Assembly: GCA_022843465.1 (NCBI GenBank)
Contig: JALHNO010000001.1
Location: 39,390 to 103,389 of the forward strand
DNA: 64,000 nucleotides
Source of the DNA: Pseudomonadota bacterium
Lineage (GTDB): Bacteria > Pseudomonadota > Gammaproteobacteria > Xanthomonadales > Ahniellaceae
Reading direction: 5' to 3'
A program made the translations under genes and the position numbers. Below are positions 1 through 8,558 of the stretch, piece by piece. How positions within the stretch are numbered: the first letter of the stretch is position 1; each line of letters begins with the position of its first letter. Below the pieces are notes generated by a model that ran no database searches, had not been told where the DNA came from, and worked only from the letters and a program-made list of their open reading frames with translations.

Positions 1-328
1 TGCTCCGGGAGACGTGTGCACTGCCGAGTAAAGCGTGGGTGTCCACCATTCCGGTGCCATTCCGGTGTCGATTACTCCCCTGCAGTCGCAAAACCAAACC
101 GGCGATGCCACACATCTCCAAATCAGGGCAGAGATCAGGACACCCAGAAGTCGCAACGACTCCGAGCCCGCCGCGGGCAAGCTTCAGACCGAGTTTTCGT
201 TCTGCTCCGGGAGACGTGTGCACTGCCGAGTAAAGCGTGGGTGTCCACCATTCCGGTGCCATTCCGGTGTCGATTACTCCCCTGCAGTCGCAAAACCAAA
301 CCGGCGATGCCACACATCTCCGAATCAA
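1..328. repeat. Direct repeat, about 126 bp unit, 202-bp period
   Basis: Bases 1-126 recur almost exactly at 203-328, with differences only near the 3' end of the unit. Each copy carries GGGTGTCC (37-44 and 239-246). The left copy is cut by the window edge, so the array may extend further left. Part of the unit recurs in diverged form at 935-1043. No credible gene lies here; the open frames are by-products of the repeat. Confidence 0.9.
138..246. repeat. 109-bp module bounded by GGACACCC and GGGTGTCC
   Basis: The module opens with GGACACCC (138-145) and closes with its reverse complement GGGTGTCC (239-246). Inside are GTCGCAAC, a CCGAGCCC segment and GTGCACTGCCGAG. The copy at 935-1043 has the same length and the same internal landmarks, which suggests the two 8-mers are the true ends. 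Confidence 0.7.
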
Positions 329-404
329 GGCGCGGATTATTTCATTCCGTGTCTGTAGGCTAACATCGCCGTACTGGCAAGGCAGCCGCAATGGAGTGGT
401 CCTG

Positions 405-923
405 ATGTGTATTGATACGCGTCGCAACGTGTTTGCGCACGCGACGGTTGGGTTTGCCCTGCTGGCGCTCAGCGGTTGCGTGACGCATACGCAAGCCATT
501 GATGGCTACTGGGATGGGCCGACTGCTGATGTTACCGATACGATGTTCAACGAGTCCAAGCGCCGCGCCGATTTTTGTGTGCTGGAGGCTTTGGATGGGC
601 GTCTGATCTACAATTCGATCTATGAAACATCGATGCGTACGCAGGGCAAGGGACTGACGCTATATCCGTATGTGACGACGCGCTCGATCAAGGTGCACCC
701 CATGACAGTGACGTTGCGATGCAGCACAGTGCATGCAGCGGAAGTGCTGGCGATCGGGCACAGGACCTTGAGTGTCGCCGGCACGGTTCATTTTGAGCCC
801 AGGGAAAACGCTCGCTACGTGGTCAAAGGAGCGCAGCTTGAGAACGGGTTTTCAGTGTGGATCCAGGACGAGGCGGACGGCCGGATCGTGACTGAGAAAG
901 TATTTGGCGCAGAGAGCAAGTAG
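405..923 (+). CDS. Hypothetical lipoprotein, 172 aa
   Basis: The product is predicted to be an exported lipoprotein of unknown function. The N-terminus has a short basic segment, a hydrophobic stretch and a lipobox-like LSGC around residue 24, so lipidation at that Cys is expected. The mature part contains scattered Cys residues and no domain I recognise. I chose ATG 405 because GGAG lies 8 nt upstream and the signal peptide begins there; an open frame runs further upstream, but only through the repeat. The gene is a single unit with repeat DNA on both sides, and its stop codon lies just before the 935-1043 module. The function is unknown. Confidence 0.75.
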   Translation: MCIDTRRNVFAHATVGFALLALSGCVTHTQAIDGYWDGPTADVTDTMFNESKRRADFCVLEALDGRLIYNSIYETSMRTQGKGLTLYPYVTTRSIKVHPMTVTLRCSTVHAAEVLAIGHRTLSVAGTVHFEPRENARYVVKGAQLENGFSVWIQDEADGRIVTEKVFGAESK

Positions 924-934
924 CCAGGAAACCA

Positions 935-1043
935 GGACACCCAAGAGTCGCAACAGCTCCGAGCCCACCGCAGGCAAGCCTTCGACTGACCTTTCTCACC
1001 GATCCGATGGGCGCGTGCACTGCCGAGCTAGGCGCGGGTGCCC
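935..1043. repeat. 109-bp module, second copy (diverged)
   Basis: This copy starts with GGACACCC (935-942) and ends with GGGTGCCC (1036-1043), one base from the canonical end. It shares AGTCGCAAC, CTCCGAGCCC and GTGCACTGCCGAG with the module at 138-246 at matching spacing. It lies 11 bp after the stop of the lipoprotein gene. Confidence 0.65.
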
Positions 1044-1872
1044 ACCACTTCGGCCTCGACTCATCCCGCTCAGGCGAAGCTTGGGGACACCCAGACTTTT
1101 GGAATGGCCAACGCCAGGTACGGGAGGGAGATCGGGAAGGAAGAGATCGGGCGAGGAGATCGGGACACCAAAGGAGATCGGGACACCCACTCATTTACCC
1201 TTCGGCCAGCAATCTTCTGGGCGTCCACTCCGGCAACAAGCGCTCCACTCGCGCCGGAAAACTGCGCGCCGGAAAACTGGACACCCGGCAATTGCGAGCT
1301 TCGGAACGCTTCGCACGAATCCATGCAACGGAGTTTGCACCTCGATCCGATCGACGCGTCACGCCAATCTCCACCTATTCCAGGAACCAGACAGCCAGCA
1401 ACTCCCCAGCCACAAGAAATCGGGAGCTTCCGAATCGCGGCCGGCGCGATCGGACACCCCACAAACAACTGGCCCACGGGGCGTGCCCTCCAGCCGCAAC
1501 GGCGGCCGCGTCTGCCAGTGCGCGATGCTGCGATCACCACAGCGGCTGGCCGCTTCGCGCGGATTTTTTGCCCACAGGCCGTACTGGCCGCGTGTCCCGG
1601 GCGATACAGTGAGCGGGGGTACGGATGCCGTCAAGTTGAATCCAGTCGCGGATTCGCTATGCCGTACTCACACCGAATTCAGTATGCGCGCACGCTCTGG
1701 CGATTCAATTGGGCGAAGCGCTGGGGTGGGCGTCCATGCGCTCGATGTCATGTGGATTGCTGCCTCTTTGGCGGGTCGGATGTCCATATCATCGAGAACC
1801 GCGCTGTTGCTAAGATGAGGCCTTGTTGACCCCTGTCGTCTGCCTCGTACTGTACCCTTTGGAGAGTCCGCA
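1044..1872. other. Repeat-laden non-coding stretch
   Basis: There are at least four exact GGACACCC copies (1085, 1181, 1279, 1452) and one GGACACCA variant within about 400 bp, with short AGATCGGGAC-type tandem pieces between them at 1128-1188. The long open frames in several phases look like repeat artefacts: they are rich in Arg, Ser, Pro and Thr and have no domain or ribosome site. The last ~200 bp before 1873 must hold the promoter of the next gene, but I see no clear box. Confidence 0.6.
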
Positions 1873-2121
1873 ATGAGCACAATCAAGCCCAAGAGTTACA
1901 TCGAGATTGCCCTGTCGTCGATCAAGATTTTCGGCAATGACGGCACCATCGATCTTGCGGAGTTGAACTTCATGCTCGGACTGGCGCTGCGTGACCAGAT
2001 GATCGACGAAGACGAGAAGGCCGTGCTTTCATCGATTTTCGCCAAGGCTGCCAAAGGCAAGCTCTCGGCAAAGGTCAGCGAGCGCATCGCCCAGGTCAAG
2101 GCCCAGCACGGCATCGAATAG
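1873..2121 (+). CDS. Small TerB-like / EF-hand-like protein, 82 aa
   Basis: This is a small soluble acidic-basic helical protein without a signal peptide. The middle reads FGNDGTIDLAEL and then a helix and DEDEK, resembling the short helical TerB / DUF533 group, where an acidic turn precedes an E-rich helix. The similarity comes from pattern and size only. ATG 1873 is preceded by TTGGAGAG with GGAG about 8 nt away, a good ribosome site. The gene stands alone between a repeat region and the convergent zinc-ribbon gene. It could simply be an unrelated helical protein. Confidence 0.7.
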   Translation: MSTIKPKSYIEIALSSIKIFGNDGTIDLAELNFMLGLALRDQMIDEDEKAVLSSIFAKAAKGKLSAKVSERIAQVKAQHGIE

Positions 2122-2265
2122 CTCGCGGGGGAACGCCGACCGCCGTCGATTGCGGCGCCGACCGCCAGCTACAGGCGACTGTCATTGTCGGTCTGTGTGG
2201 ATTCCATCCCAGCCTTGTCGCTTCGGCGTCGCTCGCGCCGCGGCCTCTTCTGCGACATCGGCGCG

Positions 2266-2661
2266 CTAGTCCTCGGTATCGAAGTGATCGGACATGCGCG
2301 GTCGCCAGCGCACGCGTCGAGAGCGCTCGTTGCGATCTTGGGACGGCGCATCGACACGACCGTTGCGAATATCGTTGCCGTGCCGACACAGAAACTGGAT
2401 GGTCTCCGGCACATCGCTCTCCTGAATGATGGCCTTGCCTCCGCAGCTGTTGAGCAATTCGAATCCACGACGGCGCAGACTCAGAAACAGCCCACCAAAC
2501 GAAATCGCCACCTGGTCGCCTATCGGTGTTCCGCACTCCGGACAATCCACCAATTCGATCGTGTGCCCGCGCTGCGCCCAGTTGCAGGCATTGCACTGCT
2601 GGACCAGCCAACCGTACTGATACCAACGACTCTGCAGCGGATCGGTAATCGCCATTGTCAT
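2266..2661 (-). CDS. Zinc-ribbon-like hypothetical protein, about 131 aa
   Basis: The protein carries two CxxC pairs, CNAC near residue 24 and CPEC near residue 40, spaced as in a single zinc ribbon, then a hydrophobic patch and a strongly basic, Arg-rich C-terminus (RSRRVRWRPR). A nucleic-acid or protein-binding role is possible but not shown. ATG 2661 was chosen; ATG 2655 (with GGGG 6 nt upstream) and TTG 2667 are alternatives. A long open frame on the opposite strand covers the same DNA but has no recognisable motif, so I take this strand as coding. It converges on the TerB-like gene. Confidence 0.6.
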   Translation of the reverse strand: MTMAITDPLQSRWYQYGWLVQQCNACNWAQRGHTIELVDCPECGTPIGDQVAISFGGLFLSLRRRGFELLNSCGGKAIIQESDVPETIQFLCRHGNDIRNGRVDAPSQDRNERSRRVRWRPRMSDHFDTED

Positions 2662-3026
2662 CCCCAAGCTTCAGACGCAGGCAGGATGCGCTGCGTACGG
2701 GAAGCCTGCACCGACCACATCGCAGTGCTTGAGACCGGAGCGCGGCCAGTTCATTCCGGGGAGTAGGTCGGCAGGATCGACACCGGCTGGGGCATCCGGA
2801 CCTCGCGCTTGGACGCAGACAGCCTCCCGACGGACCTTCCGGGTCGGCCGCTGGAATGCGTCATGGCGGTTTCCTGGGTGTCCAATACTGGCCCGGCAAG
2901 ACCACTGCGGCCCGCTGTTCCGTAGCGATGGCAAAGCTACCTGTTGGTGCTCGATGGTGTGCATCGGCAGACCGTCGAAGGCAGCGTCGGCTACCATTCC
3001 CGTATTATCTCCCCGGAGTTGCAAAG
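2662..3026. other. Intergenic stretch with one GGGTGTCC
   Basis: This is the 365-bp spacer between two divergent genes. It holds one exact GGGTGTCC (2876-2883). A TATTAT box at 3003-3008 lies too close to the downstream ribosome site to be convincing. I see no other structure. Confidence 0.5.
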
Positions 3027-3851
3027 ATGCTGATACGTACGCTGGCGTTGGGATGCCTGCTCGTTGCGCTTGTAGGCTGCGACGATGCGACAGAGCGCGA
3101 CGAGCGGCGGGCATTCGAACTCTGTATCGCGCCGGAGACGCCAGCCCGAAGCGCCCTCAAGGTCTGCTCCAGGGCGATTGAATCAGGCCGGTTGGGAGAC
3201 CACGACCTGGCCCACGCACACTACGTTCGGGCGCATGCCCATATGAGAGGTGGCAATGCCGAATCGGCCTTGTCGGATCTCGAACGGGCGGTGGAAATTG
3301 AACCGGATGATGTCTTCTGGCTGGTCGCCCGTGCGGGATACCACGGATCCAATGGAAGACTGGAGCGCGCCCTTGAGGATCTGCGCCAGGCTGACCAGAT
3401 GAAGCCCAATCATCCGCTGGTATTGGGGAACCTTGCCATCGCGATGGAAACCATCGATCCCGAGCAGGCACTCGTTTTTGCTGATCGCGCCATCAAGCTC
3501 GATCCGGATGCGCGCGCGCTCGGGCAACGCTGCTGGATGCGGGCAATCATGAAGCGCGATCTTGAATCTGCAGTTGCCGACTGTGACCGTGCGCTGGCGC
3601 TGGAGTACGAGCCGGGGAATACCTTGAACAGTCGCGGGCTCGTGTATTTCCGCCTGGGTCAGTTCGAAAAATCCATCGCCGACTACAATCGTTCAGAGAC
3701 TCTGTTACCCGGCATGGCATCTACCTATTACGTGCGTGGACTGGCCAAGCGCCGGCTTGGGGATGCGGCGGGCGCGGAAGCCGACATCGCGCGGGGCATC
3801 GAGGTGGAGCCCGGCATCGTCCAGCGGTTTTCGGGATATGGGGTTGAGTAG
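3027..3851 (+). CDS. TPR-repeat lipoprotein, 274 aa
   Basis: This is predicted to be a periplasm-facing lipoprotein with tetratricopeptide repeats, probably a protein-protein scaffold. The signal peptide ends at LVALVGC (lipobox Cys near residue 17). From about residue 60 to 260 there are five or more degenerate TPR units with the usual A-x-x-D-x-x-R-A-I/L-E-L-D/P pattern (for example SDLERAVEIEPDD and ALVFADRAIKLDPD). ATG 3027 has GGAG about 8 nt upstream and starts the signal peptide. No partner gene is adjacent, and the downstream DNA is the repeat cluster from 3901. The TPR assignment is firm; the specific role is unknown. Confidence 0.85.
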   Translation: MLIRTLALGCLLVALVGCDDATERDERRAFELCIAPETPARSALKVCSRAIESGRLGDHDLAHAHYVRAHAHMRGGNAESALSDLERAVEIEPDDVFWLVARAGYHGSNGRLERALEDLRQADQMKPNHPLVLGNLAIAMETIDPEQALVFADRAIKLDPDARALGQRCWMRAIMKRDLESAVADCDRALALEYEPGNTLNSRGLVYFRLGQFEKSIADYNRSETLLPGMASTYYVRGLAKRRLGDAAGAEADIARGIEVEPGIVQRFSGYGVE

Positions 3852-3904
3852 GCGGGAGGGCTACAGATTGAGGACGAAAACTGAGCAGAAAGTGAAGGTT
3901 GAGG

Positions 3905-4006
3905 ATGAGAGTTGAGGACACCCAGATGAGAGTTGAGGACACCCAGATACTGCAACCTGCCGCGGTCGGCCGCTGAGGCGCTCCACCGGGCCTGAAGTGG
4001 GTGTCC
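3905..4006. repeat. 21-bp tandem plus 70-bp bounded module
   Basis: ATGAGAGTTGAGGACACCCAG occurs twice in tandem (3905-3925 and 3926-3946; sequence is one base over a 20-mer core). The second copy's GGACACCC (3937-3944) starts a module that ends in GGGTGTCC (3999-4006), 70 bp in all, with CTGCAAC and TGCCGCGGTCG inside. Confidence 0.75.
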
Positions 4007-4097
4007 AGGGTTGCGAGGGTTTCGTCATCCAGGGTCTCGAGGGTCTTGCTGTGTTCCGTCGGCCCTGACAGATGAGGACAGATGAGAGGACAGATGA

Positions 4098-4167
4098 GGA
4101 CACCCAACAACCGCAACATGCCGCGGTCGACTACCTACGCACTTCACCGGGCATGAAGTGGGTGTCC
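4098..4167. repeat. 70-bp bounded module, second copy
   Basis: It runs from GGACACCC (4098-4105) to GGGTGTCC (4160-4167) and has exactly the length of the 3937-4006 module. Shared landmarks are CCGCAAC, TGCCGCGGTCG and CACCGGGC-TGAAGT before the right end. Another GGGTGTCC follows at 4184-4191, then GCGTTGCG. Confidence 0.75.
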
Positions 4168-4277
4168 AGTGTTTCGGTGTTGCGGGTGTCCAGCGTTGCG
4201 TCGGCAAAACACATCGCGGCCTCTGTTGGCTGCTTGTTCAATGGCGAAGTTGCAGTGAATAAATCTTGGAGAAACTC

Positions 4278-4790
4278 ATGCGGTTGAACTGCGGCCCCTG
4301 CGTGGTGCGCGAATGGCGGGCCGATGACCGCGCAGCGCTGCTGAGTGTTGCCAACAATCGCGAGGTATGGCGCAATCTCTCGCACCGGTTTCCGCATCCC
4401 TATACCGAGGCCGACGCGGACTACTGGCTGGACCCGCAGAGACGTATTGAGCTGCCCTTCGCCTGGGCAATTGAGCTGGATGGCAGTGCGATCGGCGGCG
4501 TCGGCGTCGATGCTGGGCAGGGCGTATTCGCCCGGACCGGTAATTTCGGTTATTGGCTGGGCGAGCCCTATTGGGGGCGCGGCTTGATGACGGCGGTGGT
4601 ACGCGGGGCAGTTGCACACATTTTTGCCATCACCCAACTGCAGCGTCTGGAAGCGCCGGTGTTCGCGTGGAATCCGGCATCGATGCGGGTGCTGGAAAAG
4701 AGCGGGTTCGAGCGTGAAAGCGTGCAGCGGCGCAGCGTGTTCAAGGATGGCCAGCTCGTCGACGCGGTGATGTACGTCCGGCTGCGCTGA
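4278..4790 (+). CDS. GNAT-family N-acetyltransferase (RimJ/RimL-like), 170 aa
   Basis: The protein is predicted to transfer an acetyl group from acetyl-CoA to an amine; the substrate is unknown. It has the RimJ/RimL-type layout: an N-terminal LREW-like strand region, an HRFPHPYTEADADYW segment, the central strand YWLGEPYWGRGLMT, which corresponds to the acetyl-CoA loop, and the C-terminal NPASMRVLEKSGFERE motif. ATG 4278 has GGAG 7 nt upstream (TTGGAGAAACTC). About 170 aa is normal for the family. It lies between two 8-mer repeat clusters and is not in an operon. Confidence 0.88.
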   Translation: MRLNCGPCVVREWRADDRAALLSVANNREVWRNLSHRFPHPYTEADADYWLDPQRRIELPFAWAIELDGSAIGGVGVDAGQGVFARTGNFGYWLGEPYWGRGLMTAVVRGAVAHIFAITQLQRLEAPVFAWNPASMRVLEKSGFERESVQRRSVFKDGQLVDAVMYVRLR

Positions 4791-4890
4791 GCTTCCTTGC
4801 CGCCTGAGTTACCAATCGGTACCGACCAGGACTCCGCGGGCTGCAAAGCCTCCCAATTGAACTCCTGCATTTTTCAGCCTGATCTTGAGT

Positions 4891-4962
4891 GGGTGTCCCG
4901 TGCTTCGCCGTGCTTCGCATCCCGCAGAAGACTCAAGAAGACTCGAACACCCATCATTTGCG
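4891..4962. repeat. 8-mer pair upstream of the RAYT gene
   Basis: GGGTGTCC (4891-4898) is followed by a GTGCTTCGC duplication, an AAGACTC duplication and GAACACCC, a one-base variant of the inverted end. Downstream of it, TTTGCGACATCTCCGAGCCC matches the interior of the 109-bp modules. This places a module of the family directly 5' of the transposase gene. Confidence 0.55.
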
Positions 4963-5022
4963 ACATCTCCGAGCCCAGATCGCGCGTATGTCTGACTGAC
5001 TTCACCTGCGGAATCGATCATC

Positions 5023-5994
5023 GTGAGCACCATGACGTACCCACGATCATCTCTGGTTCCACCTGGCGCGCCCGGGCTCTATCACTGTGTATCCCGCTGC
5101 GTCCGGCGGGCTTATCTGTGCGGAGAAGATCGGCACAGTGGCCAATCGTTCGCGCATCGCCGGCAGTGGGTGGAGGATCGACTGCAGACGTTGGCAGACA
5201 CTTTCGCGGTCAGTCTGTGGGCGTACGCAGTGATGGGCAATCACCTGCACGTAGTGGTGCAAGTGTTGCCCGAGGTATCGGCGGTCTGGTCCGATCGCGA
5301 AGTGGCTGAGCGCTGGGCGCAATTGTTCCCACGCCAGGATCTGAATCCAGATGTTTACGTCGAGGTGCTGAGCGCTCGTGCCGATCGGATCGCGCTGCTG
5401 CGTGCCCGGCTGGCGGATCTGTCCTGGTTCATGCGCTGCTTGTCCGAGCCGATCGCGCGACGTGCCAACCGGGAAGATGGCTGTACGGGGAGATTCTGGG
5501 AGGGAAGATTCCGCTGTCAGGCGCTCCTCGACGATACCGCCGTAGTGGCTGCCATGGCGTACGTTGATTTGAACCCAGTGCGCGCTGAGATGTGCGATAC
5601 GCTCGAAGCGTCCGACCACACCAGCGCGAAACTCCGCCTGCAGGAGATCGAACGGGCGCCCAGGCTCGCACATGTTGCGCTCGGTGCCATCTCAGGAATT
5701 CGCGGACGGGCGGTGTTGCGGATGAGCCAGTCGGAGTATCTCGGACTGCTCGATTTTACCGGTCGTCAGATTCGCGCTGGCAAACCTGGGGCGATCTCCG
5801 GGCCCACTCCGGCCGTACTGAGCCGCATGGGACGCAAGTCCGCGCAATGGCAGAACCAGGTGCTGGCTACCGGATCAGGCTTCCATCGCGCGATCGGTGA
5901 GGTCGACAGCCTGATCGAGAAGGCCAAGGCGATGGGACAGAGCTGGCTCCGTGGCATCGGCGTGGCGCGGCGACTGGCGGTGGATGGTCGCTGA
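5023..5994 (+). CDS. REP-associated tyrosine transposase (Y1/HUH, RAYT), 323 aa
   Basis: This is a single-strand transposase of the IS200/Y1 superfamily. Visible marks are the metal-binding HLH at H74-H76 within AVMGNHLHVVVQV, the GRFWEGRF segment near 157-163 and the catalytic Tyr at about 180 in AYVDLNPVRAEM, all typical of RAYT proteins. A C-terminal region beyond the Y1 domain (after about 200) is basic. GTG 5023 is preceded by GGAAT about 8 nt away; ATG 5032 is an alternative start. RAYTs are normally single genes that mobilise short palindromic REP or REPIN elements elsewhere in the genome. Here both flanks carry GGGTGTCC elements (4891; 6178-6278), which makes this gene the best candidate driver of the repeat family. 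The substrate link is inference. Confidence 0.9.
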   Translation: MSTMTYPRSSLVPPGAPGLYHCVSRCVRRAYLCGEDRHSGQSFAHRRQWVEDRLQTLADTFAVSLWAYAVMGNHLHVVVQVLPEVSAVWSDREVAERWAQLFPRQDLNPDVYVEVLSARADRIALLRARLADLSWFMRCLSEPIARRANREDGCTGRFWEGRFRCQALLDDTAVVAAMAYVDLNPVRAEMCDTLEASDHTSAKLRLQEIERAPRLAHVALGAISGIRGRAVLRMSQSEYLGLLDFTGRQIRAGKPGAISGPTPAVLSRMGRKSAQWQNQVLATGSGFHRAIGEVDSLIEKAKAMGQSWLRGIGVARRLAVDGR

Positions 5995-6177
5995 GCATCA
6001 GGGGAATCCAGTCGGATTCTGCTCCCAAGTTGCGCAAAACCAATGGCGAACGTTTGAATTCCCATCACAACACGCTGGAACCGAGCGCGCTGCGCCCCCA
6101 TTGCGCAGCGCCCGACAAAGTGTGATGTGTCGGCGACCTTGCTGGTCAAGGAGTCAGGTGCGGCTATCGAGAAGAGT

Positions 6178-6278
6178 GGGTGTCCAGATTGGAAAAGGAA
6201 AGCATGGGTGTCCAGATTCCGCACAGATTCCGCAGATTCCGCAAAAGGAAAGCATGGGTGTCCAGATTCCGGGTGTCC
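6178..6278. repeat. Four GGGTGTCC copies, 50-bp tandem unit
   Basis: Exact GGGTGTCC occurs at 6178, 6206, 6256 and 6271, each followed by AGATT. GGAAAGCATGGGTGTCCAGA is duplicated with a 50-bp offset, and a short CAGATTCCG microsatellite lies between. The cluster is about 180 bp downstream of the RAYT stop codon. The rest of 5995-6398 shows nothing else. Confidence 0.8.
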
Positions 6279-6398
6279 AGATTCCGGACCCATCCGGGTG
6301 ACAGTTGTTGAGAGGACGCCGGGCCACGCTGTCCGCTCTACCGCGCTTTCTCCGAACAGCGTATCAACTTGGGCACTCCGCCCCGGCGGGAGTCCATG

Positions 6399-7868
6399 AT
6401 GACCATTCAGCGCTTGGCGGTACAGGCCCATTCCTTGTGGTTTCTTGGTCTGGCGGTTGCCTGCGCGCCGGCATTGAGCCAGGCGGCGGTGTTCACGGTG
6501 GGGGTCGGCGGTAGCCACGCCACCCTGACCACAGCGTGGAATGCCGCGGTCGCGGCGGCAGGCAGCAGCCACGAAATCCGCGTCCGCGCCGGCACCTATG
6601 CCGAGCGTCCCAATCTGGGGTTGAACACAGCCAAGACCCTGACCGTGAGTGGTGGCTGGAACGCGGGATTCACCAGCGCATCCAATGACCCGGCAGTCAC
6701 GACATTCGACGCGGGCGGTCTCGGGCGTGGCCTGGGGTTGAACGCTTCCAACGGGACAATGCTGATCTCCGGTCTGCGCGTGATCAATGGTCTCGCCGAG
6801 ATCAATGCCGGCGTCGACCTCAGCGCATCATTGACCGGAAATATCACGTTGAGCAATTTCATCGTCGAGAACAATCGCTGCGAAACCCAGTTCTCGGCAT
6901 CGGCCGGCGGCATCGGTGCGCAGGCAATCGGTGACAGTCACATCCTCGTTCGGCGCGGGACGGTGCGCAACAATCAGGCGATTTCGACGGTGGCCAGTGG
7001 AATGAGCAGCAGCCAGTCGGCCTCGGCAGCAGGCGTGGCGATTACCGCCGACGGCAACGCTACGGCAGAACTCAGTGACACGCTCATTACCGGGAACATG
7101 GCGCACGTTGTCAATCACCAGGTACTCCATGTCGGGCTGCGCGCTGCAGCGTTCGCCAGTGGCAACGTGTCCATTCTGCGAAACCGCGTTATTGGCAACG
7201 TTGGTGCCGATCTCGGTTCCACCGGACTGGCTGGTGTCAACTCCGGCTACGGCGCGGGATTTTCTGCGGGAACCTTTGCAACGGGCACCAGCGATGCGCA
7301 GTTGGAAGTACGCAGCAATGTCTTTCGCAACAATGCCTATATGGGCGTTGCTGGCGTCAGCGCGGGTCTTGGCACCCATGTTGAGCTGGCGGTGGCGAGT
7401 GCGGGACTGCTGCGGTTTTCGGACAACGAGGTCAGCGGTGGCACTGGCGGCTTCCGCGGTGTTGACGCGATCATGCTTGGTTCGAGCTCGACACTGCGCC
7501 TGACCAATCTCACCGTCGCCGATCACAGCGGCAACTGCAGCGGTCTCTTCGTGCAGGGTCAGCCGCCTGCGACGGCCAGTCTGTACAACAGCCTGATATC
7601 GGGCCATGCGGTGGCTACCTCGGTGCCCGCCTGGGTTACCAGCGGCAGCAATATGGTCGACAGCGCCAACCCCGGCTATCAGAACGCAGCTGCGCGCGAC
7701 TATCACCTGAGCCCGGGTTCGCCAGCACGCGACGCCGGGACCAATGCGCCAGCCGGCGGGCTCGGTAGTACCGACGCCGATGGTCTGTTTCGGCTTCTGT
7801 TCGGAACCGTCGATATCGGCGCCTATGAATACGGCAACATCAATCTCTTTGCCAGCGGATTCGAGTGA
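6399..7868 (+). CDS. Secreted beta-helix-like protein with GFE tail, 489 aa
   Basis: The product is predicted to be an exported repeat protein. After a signal peptide (hydrophobic to about residue 30, ALSQAA cleavage region) the chain is Gly/Asn/Ser/Thr rich with regularly spaced short hydrophobic strands and NN-turns (for example IVENNRC, VRNNQAI, VFRNNAY), as in right-handed parallel beta-helices of the polymorphic-outer-membrane or pectate-lyase type. A DIGAYEYG segment precedes the C-terminal LFASGFE, a tail shared with two other proteins in the window. ATG 6399 has GGAG 6 nt upstream; ATG 6396 is adjacent. Function is not predictable; surface adhesion or polysaccharide binding is possible. 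Confidence 0.8.
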   Translation: MTIQRLAVQAHSLWFLGLAVACAPALSQAAVFTVGVGGSHATLTTAWNAAVAAAGSSHEIRVRAGTYAERPNLGLNTAKTLTVSGGWNAGFTSASNDPAVTTFDAGGLGRGLGLNASNGTMLISGLRVINGLAEINAGVDLSASLTGNITLSNFIVENNRCETQFSASAGGIGAQAIGDSHILVRRGTVRNNQAISTVASGMSSSQSASAAGVAITADGNATAELSDTLITGNMAHVVNHQVLHVGLRAAAFASGNVSILRNRVIGNVGADLGSTGLAGVNSGYGAGFSAGTFATGTSDAQLEVRSNVFRNNAYMGVAGVSAGLGTHVELAVASAGLLRFSDNEVSGGTGGFRGVDAIMLGSSSTLRLTNLTVADHSGNCSGLFVQGQPPATASLYNSLISGHAVATSVPAWVTSGSNMVDSANPGYQNAAARDYHLSPGSPARDAGTNAPAGGLGSTDADGLFRLLFGTVDIGAYEYGNINLFASGFE

Positions 7869-7991
7869 TCCGGAGTTGCGAGACGAGCAGCTCGCAACCA
7901 AGAATGTCGGTCTCAGCCTTCAGTCAACGCCCTTGGAGCTGTTCGCCCCTTCCCTCGGTGGCGGACTTCCCCCTGAGAACTGGAGATTCCC

Positions 7992-8201
7992 ATGCAATCG
8001 TTCAAGAAACTGTTGACCCCGATGATGGTTGCGGCCGTGCTCGGACTTGGTGTCGGGTTCGGCACCAGCCAGCCTGTGCAGGCCTCGTTGCAGTCCTGCC
8101 GTGCCGCCTGTGCTGCCGAGTTCCGTGACTGCCGCGCTTCCGGAACGGACTTCTACCTGTGCCGCGGCTTGTACAGCGCCTGCCTGCGCAGTTGCGGCTA
8201 G
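7992..8201 (+). CDS. Small secreted Cys-rich protein, 69 aa
   Basis: This is a short exported peptide. It has a signal peptide (MQSFKKLLTPMMVAAVLGLG, then a cleavage region near PVQA) and a mature part of about 37 residues with six Cys in a C-x3-C-x6-C-x9-C-x6-C-x3-C arrangement, probably three disulfides. ATG 7992 has TGGAGATTCCC just upstream (GGAG, 6 nt). A strong hairpin follows. The last 19 codons of a close paralogue survive as a remnant at 27017-27073. An antimicrobial or structural role is possible, but nothing in the sequence decides it. Confidence 0.75.
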   Translation: MQSFKKLLTPMMVAAVLGLGVGFGTSQPVQASLQSCRAACAAEFRDCRASGTDFYLCRGLYSACLRSCG

Positions 8202-8208
8202 CGCAGAC

Positions 8209-8240
8209 GCGAACGGCGGCGTACGCACTCCGCCGTTCGC
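8209..8240 (+). terminator. Hairpin after the Cys-rich gene
   Basis: GCGAACGGCGG (8209-8219) pairs perfectly with CCGCCGTTCGC (8230-8240), an 11-bp stem with a 10-nt loop, 8 nt after the stop codon. There is no T-run after it, so the terminator role is likely but not certain. Confidence 0.55.
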
Positions 8241-8296
8241 ACCCTCACGCCTGTCTCGAGTTGATCAAAATGCGCTGAACGCATGGCCGGAAGTTC

Positions 8297-8475
8297 GCCG
8301 CGAACTCGGTCTGAAGTTCGCCAGCCTCCAAAACTCTGGCTTCCTTGCCGTTGGTAACAGCGGGCTATCGAGATTCAATCCCCATTTCAGTGGATAAAGC
8401 GCGTTCCGACACGTTCTGCCGCGTCTTGGCCAGCAGCAACGGTGCGCCGGACGAGCTATGGGTGTCCCAGAGTCG
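8297..8475. repeat. 179-bp direct repeat, copy 1
   Basis: This segment recurs at 8559-8737 with an offset of 262 bp and only about one visible mismatch. It ends in CTATGGGTGTCCCAGAGTCG, so the family 8-mer (8460-8467) is at its right end. Between the copies are further GGGTGTCC (8509, 8541) and TGGTGTCC units. Confidence 0.9.
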
Positions 8476-8558
8476 TTCCCAGAGTCGCTTGGTGTCCAAG
8501 AGTCGCTTGGGTGTCCAAAAGTTGCTTCCAAAAGTTGCTTGGGTGTCCAAAAGTTGTT

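Noticed and set aside
904..1829. Three overlapping long plus-strand open frames (up to 304 codons)
   Set aside because: All three phases are open at once because the repeat DNA is GC-rich; composition is Arg/Ser/Pro/Thr-heavy, there is no domain or ribosome site, and they run through GGACACCC units.
2185..2766. 193-codon plus-strand frame
   Set aside because: It lies antisense to the zinc-ribbon gene with two CxxC motifs, and shows no recognisable motif itself.
3003..3008. TATTAT as -10 of the TPR lipoprotein gene
   Set aside because: It is too close to the ribosome site and has no matching -35.
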